This document shows positions 63,328 through 64,000 of a stretch of DNA of 64,000 nucleotides, piece after piece. Every line of letters begins with the position of its first letter. The stretch's first letter is position 1. Origin of the DNA: Planktothrix tepida PCC 9214. Lineage in GTDB: Bacteria > Cyanobacteriota > Cyanobacteriia > Cyanobacteriales > Microcoleaceae. The notes under the pieces are model-generated. The model made no database searches. It saw only the letters and a program-made list of their open reading frames with translations, and was not told where the DNA came from. The translations under genes were made by a program, and so were the position numbers. The stretch spans positions 217,609-281,608 of the forward strand of contig NZ_LN889796.1 in assembly GCF_900009145.1 (NCBI RefSeq). The letters run 5' to 3'.

Positions 63328-64000
63328 ATGTTCTTACAATTGAATCTTGCGACTCTCGCAGTCGCTGGACAGATGGCGTGGAAAAAAACCAAGCCCATCT
63401 TATTTCGGGATACGTTTCTATTACCAACGTTAGGATTTTTAGGGGTAATTTTTCTATGGTGGTTTGCGGCAACATTCCTCACAGACTTAATGCCAACCCC
63501 TTTAGAAGCCTTAATCGATAGCCGAGAATATGCTAATCCTTTTTTCAGAAAAGGGCCGGGTAATTTAGGATTAGGTTGGCTATTAATTGCCAGTTTACGC
63601 CGAGTGATCTTAGGGTTTTTATTAGGGGCTGTGGTGGCAATTCCATTAGGGTTTTTAATTGGAATGTCACGCCCTGCATTTTTAGCGTTAAATCCTTTAG
63701 TTCAAATTTTTAAACCTGTTTCTCCTTTGGCGTGGTTGCCCATTGCGTTAGCCATTTTTAACTTAGCTGAACCCTCCGCCATTTTTGTGATTTTTATTAC
63801 GTCTTTATGGCCGACTATTATCAATACAGCACTAGGAGTTGCCAGCGTTAATCCTGATTATTTAGATGTAGCCAGAGTGTTAGAAATGCCTCAATGGAAA
63901 CGAGTGATTAAAATCATTTTACCCGCCAGTTTACCTTATATTTTTACCGGATTAAGGATTAGTTTAGGGATTGCTTGGTTAGTGATTGTAGCGGTGGAAA
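63328..64000 (+). CDS. NrtB/CmpB/SsuC-type ABC transporter permease, 3' end outside the window
   Basis: About 224 codons are present from the ATG at 63328 (GAGG ~8 bases upstream); the frame is still open at base 64000. It shows NrtB-type sequence: LLPTLGFLGVIFLWWFAATF (helix 1), LIASLRRVILGFLLGAVVAI, FKPVSPLAWLPIALAIF, then DYLDVARVLEMPQWKR and LPASLPYIFTGLRISLGIAW (the EAA loop contacting the ATPase). NrtB-like permeases import nitrate, bicarbonate, cyanate or sulfonates. The c-di-AMP riboswitch upstream could tie it to the carbon or osmotic state. Confidence 0.88.
   Translation, partial: MFLQLNLATLAVAGQMAWKKTKPILFRDTFLLPTLGFLGVIFLWWFAATFLTDLMPTPLEALIDSREYANPFFRKGPGNLGLGWLLIASLRRVILGFLLGAVVAIPLGFLIGMSRPAFLALNPLVQIFKPVSPLAWLPIALAIFNLAEPSAIFVIFITSLWPTIINTALGVASVNPDYLDVARVLEMPQWKRVIKIILPASLPYIFTGLRISLGIAWLVIVAVE

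Overview
The window reads as chromosomal DNA of a cyanobacterium, probably a filamentous non-heterocystous (Oscillatoriales/Planktothrix-like) one. The evidence is a plastid/cyanobacterial gene set (Ycf46, Ycf35, Ycf54, Tab2, Rubisco activase with a Rubisco-small-subunit-like tail, sufR divergent from sufBCDS, crtE), about twenty GCGATCGC (HIP1) palindromes, AT-rich codon use, and dense intergenic repeats. The repeats comprise GGGAACA/GGGAATA and TGATAAC heptamers, AGAAACCCGGTTTCT palindromes and nested-palindrome units. The genus assignment is inference.

Layout. 0-9 kb is an accessory, defence-like stretch: a DUF262 protein plus HEPN nuclease pair (the first cut by the window edge), a double-ATPase oligopeptide ABC protein, a broken and an intact HicBA module, and a 1.26-kaa Eco57I/type IIG restriction-methylase. 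9-16 kb holds the RHH-Ycf46-Ycf35 cluster, a Crp-family regulator, an M61 peptidase, a TerB-like protein and a one-TM protein. 16-20 kb is metal homeostasis: znuA-znuC divergent from a P1B-4 (Co/Zn) efflux ATPase around a Zur/Fur-like box. 20-28 kb is the iron-sulfur assembly locus (sufBCDS and sufR, with two SufR-type operators between them). 28-32 kb is a decayed toxin-antitoxin/IS zone: an antitoxin with a truncated RelE-like toxin, abrB-vapC whose tail is interrupted by an IS630 element, and a GH13 amylase with an internal deletion. 32-34 kb carries Rubisco activase and a small ORF behind two TetR-like palindromes. 34-46 kb looks like a stress or carbohydrate island: marC, sugar MFS transporter, GH63-like glucosidase, DUF1269, a frameshifted IS605-type tnpB, ClC antiporter, VIT/CCC1 fragment, cbpM and cbpA. 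46-53 kb holds an unusual Pro/Asp/Asn repeat protein and two-component genes, separated by an internally deleted ISL3 element that cut a vapC. 53-64 kb has pdxJ, ycf54, an orphan type III Mod with a 33-residue Res remnant, crtE plus a divergent PAP2, a PEP-CTERM SGNH hydrolase, a MacB-type ABC pair, a pentapeptide-repeat protein and finally an NrtB/CmpB-type permease, cut by the right edge, behind a c-di-AMP (ydaO-yuaA) riboswitch.

The most interesting themes are: (1) four toxin-antitoxin loci in which the antitoxin survives while the toxin is truncated or clipped; (2) exactly seven TGATAAC heptamers immediately before the start codons of two unrelated genes; (3) heptamer repeats that have become the C-terminal codons of SufR and ZnuC; (4) the c-di-AMP riboswitch upstream of an anion-type ABC permease; (5) the tandem-repeat protein at 46.2 kb, which matches no family I know. 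I recognise no wholly new multi-gene system with confidence. No rRNA, tRNA or CRISPR array was seen.
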